The notes beneath the pieces are model-generated. The model had not been told where the DNA came from, ran no database searches, and saw only the letters and a program-made list of their open reading frames with translations. DNA of 6,813 nucleotides from Actinomycetales bacterium (lineage in GTDB: Bacteria; Actinomycetota; Actinomycetes; Actinomycetales; Cellulomonadaceae). Shown in pieces: positions 5,782-6,813 of the stretch; within the stretch, counting starts at the first letter, position 1; every line of letters begins with the position of its first letter. The stretch is from positions 1-6,813 of the forward strand of contig JAAYZM010000209.1 of the NCBI GenBank assembly GCA_012514835.1, in the 5' to 3' direction. Position numbers and translations under genes: made by a program.

Positions 5782-6536
5782 TCGACGTCCTCGACGCCGT
5801 CAAGACGTACGGCGAGGTGCGCGTGGTGGACGGGGTGCGGCTCGCGCTGCCGTCCGGGGGGCTCACGTCGATCATCGGGCCCAACGGGGCGGGCAAGTCG
5901 ACGCTGCTGTCGCTCGTGGCGCGGCTCGTGGGGCTCGACGGCGGGCGCGTGCTCGTGGACGGGCTCGACGTGACGACCACGAAGTCCGACGTGCTCGCGC
6001 GCCGGATCGCCGCGCTGCGCCAGGAGAACCACCTCGCGTCACGGCTCACCGTGCGCGACCTCGTGACCTTCGGCCGGTACCCGCACTCGAAGGGCCGCAC
6101 CACGCCCGAGGACCTCGAGCACGTGGCCCGGGCCATCGAGTTCCTCGACCTGGGTTCCTTGGCCGATCGCTTCCTCGACGAGATGTCCGGCGGCCAGCGC
6201 CAGCGGGCCTTCGTGGCGATGGTGCTGTGCCAGGACACGGACGTGCTGCTGCTCGACGAGCCGCTCAACAACCTCGACCCGCGGCACGCCGTCGCGATGA
6301 TGGAGCGGCTTCGGGCCGCCGCGGACCAGCTCGGCAAGACCGTGGTGGTGGTGGTCCACGACATCAACGTGGCCGCGTACTACTCCGACCACATCGTGGC
6401 GATGAGCGACGGCGCAGTCATGTTCGAGGGCCCGCCGCACGCCGTCATCTGCCCCGAGGTGCTGTCCGACGTGTACGGCCTGCCCGTGTCGGTGCACACC
6501 ATCGAAGGCCGCCCCCACGCCACCTACTTCCGCTGA
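5778..6536 (+). CDS. yclP: Siderophore ABC transporter ATP-binding protein, YclP type
   Basis: This 252-residue ATPase powers the importer from the cytoplasmic side. Motifs appear in order: Walker A GPNGAGKS (34-41), Q-loop Gln82 in LRQENH, signature MSGGQ (136-140, Met in place of the usual Leu), Walker B VLLLDEP (156-162), D-loop NNLD (164-167) and switch His194 in VVVHDIN. The blocks RQENHLASRLTVRDLVTFGR (81-100) and HSKGR (103-107) are typical of the YclP/FatE/CeuD subgroup rather than FecE or BtuD. Length is normal for the family. GAGGGGGGA at 5763-5771 lies upstream of the ATG, and the start overlaps the preceding permease stop. It is the last gene of the operon; a long hairpin begins in its stop region. 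Confidence 0.95.
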   Translation: MIDVLDAVKTYGEVRVVDGVRLALPSGGLTSIIGPNGAGKSTLLSLVARLVGLDGGRVLVDGLDVTTTKSDVLARRIAALRQENHLASRLTVRDLVTFGRYPHSKGRTTPEDLEHVARAIEFLDLGSLADRFLDEMSGGQRQRAFVAMVLCQDTDVLLLDEPLNNLDPRHAVAMMERLRAAADQLGKTVVVVVHDINVAAYYSDHIVAMSDGAVMFEGPPHAVICPEVLSDVYGLPVSVHTIEGRPHATYFR

Positions 6537-6575
6537 GATAGGCAGTTTCCGAAACGGTAACTGCCGGTCTCAGCG
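6531..6575. terminator. Long hairpin overlapping the ATPase stop; likely operon 3' end, possibly bidirectional
   Basis: CGCTGAGA (6531-6538) pairs with TCTCAGCG (6568-6575), GGCAGTT (6541-6547) with AACTGCC (6559-6565) and CCG (6549-6551) with CGG (6555-6557) around an AAA loop. That gives 18 paired positions, interrupted by TA/GG and one T/T mismatch. The stop codon TGA (6534-6536) lies within the left arm. No T-run follows on either strand, so it is either a non-canonical terminator or a 3'-end stabiliser. Its position between convergent genes allows a role for both. Confidence 0.7.
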
Positions 6576-6581
6576 AAGGCT

Positions 6582-6619
6582 GACGGCGGGTGGTGGGGGG
6601 CCGACGGCGGGTGGTGGGG
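6582..6619 (+). repeat. Two tandem copies of a 17-bp G-rich repeat
   Basis: GACGGCGGGTGGTGGGG occurs at 6582-6598 and, identical, at 6603-6619, a period of 21 bases. The second copy ends one base before the stop codon of the - strand gene. Its G-runs could form a quadruplex on the + strand. It probably arose by short tandem duplication; no function is evident. Confidence 0.85.
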
Positions 6620-6813
6620 CTACCGGGTGCGCAGGGTGAGGGTCTTGGACTTCGCGCCCTTGACCTTGCTCGTGGTGGAGATGAGGATCCGGTACTTCGT
6701 GGCGGTCCCCTTGCGGCCCGCCTTGATCGACACGGTCGACTTGCCCTTCGGCACGGCCCGGACCTTGACCCACTTCTTCCCGGACTGACGCTGGAGCACG
6801 CCCTTGTGGGTCA
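6620..6813 (-). CDS. C-terminal fragment of a Lys-rich, probably secreted/surface protein (5' end outside window)
   Basis: An open frame enters from the right edge on the - strand and ends at TAG (6622-6620), giving 63 visible residues. Nearly every codon ends in G or C, as in the neighbouring genes, which argues that it is real. The fragment is rich in Lys, Arg, Thr and Ser and contains VLQRQSGKKWVKV near its start and YRILISTTSKVKG later, ending TLTLRTR. The alternation of hydrophobic and polar residues suggests beta strands, like the Ig-like or repeat domains that end many actinobacterial exported proteins, where LQR...GKW-type motifs recur. No sorting signal (LPxTG) or membrane helix is seen at the C-terminus. 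The function of the full protein cannot be told from this piece. Confidence 0.7.
   Translation of the reverse strand, partial: THKGVLQRQSGKKWVKVRAVPKGKSTVSIKAGRKGTATKYRILISTTSKVKGAKSKTLTLRTR

Noticed and set aside
3765..6536. Vitamin B12 (BtuCD-F) or heme importer
   Set aside because: Subgroup motifs of all four proteins and the iron box fit siderophore uptake; no cobalamin riboswitch signature or heme-binding motif was seen.

Overview
The window is high-GC DNA with strong G/C preference at third codon positions, an actinobacterial DtxR/IdeR-type iron box and actinobacterial-style genes. I infer a high-GC actinobacterium, perhaps from the Micrococcales; the sequence alone does not settle the genus. 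It reads as ordinary chromosome carrying two short metabolic or transport loci and the end of a third gene.

Layout: (1) Positions 1 to about 95 carry the 3' part of what looks like a SAM-I (S-box) riboswitch aptamer, cut by the window edge. (2) It precedes a two-gene operon on the + strand: an isochorismatase-fold cysteine hydrolase (129-881) and an AmiS/UreI-family amide/urea channel (881-1591), coupled through TGATG. (3) The convergent gap 1592-1736 holds a 68-bp palindrome built from four copies of a 10-bp unit, followed by a G-quadruplex-like run. (4) A siderophore-interacting flavoprotein (SIP) runs on the - strand (1737-2627). (5) A divergent control region (2628-2764) contains one strong iron box. 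(6) A tightly packed + strand ABC importer operon follows: lipoprotein, permease, permease, ATPase (2765-6536). It closely resembles B. subtilis YclQ-YclN-YclO-YclP, the petrobactin/catecholate siderophore importer. (7) A long hairpin that begins in the ATPase stop region (6531-6575) and a G-rich tandem repeat (6582-6619) separate it from the C-terminal end of a Lys-rich, probably secreted protein on the - strand (6620-6813).

How the genes work together: the right-hand part is an iron-scavenging unit. The lipoprotein captures a ferric siderophore, the two permeases and the ATPase import it, and the divergently encoded SIP probably reduces the ferric complex in the cytoplasm to release iron. 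One iron box between the two units could silence both when iron is sufficient. No siderophore biosynthesis gene is visible, so the ligand may be taken from other organisms or made elsewhere in the genome.

The left-hand operon is the least conventional part. A SAM-sensing leader appears to control a channel for small amides or urea and a hydrolase of the amidase-like cysteine hydrolase superfamily. The hydrolase keeps the catalytic Lys and Cys but seems to have Ser where the general-base Asp normally sits. The link to sulfur or methionine metabolism is inference from the leader alone.
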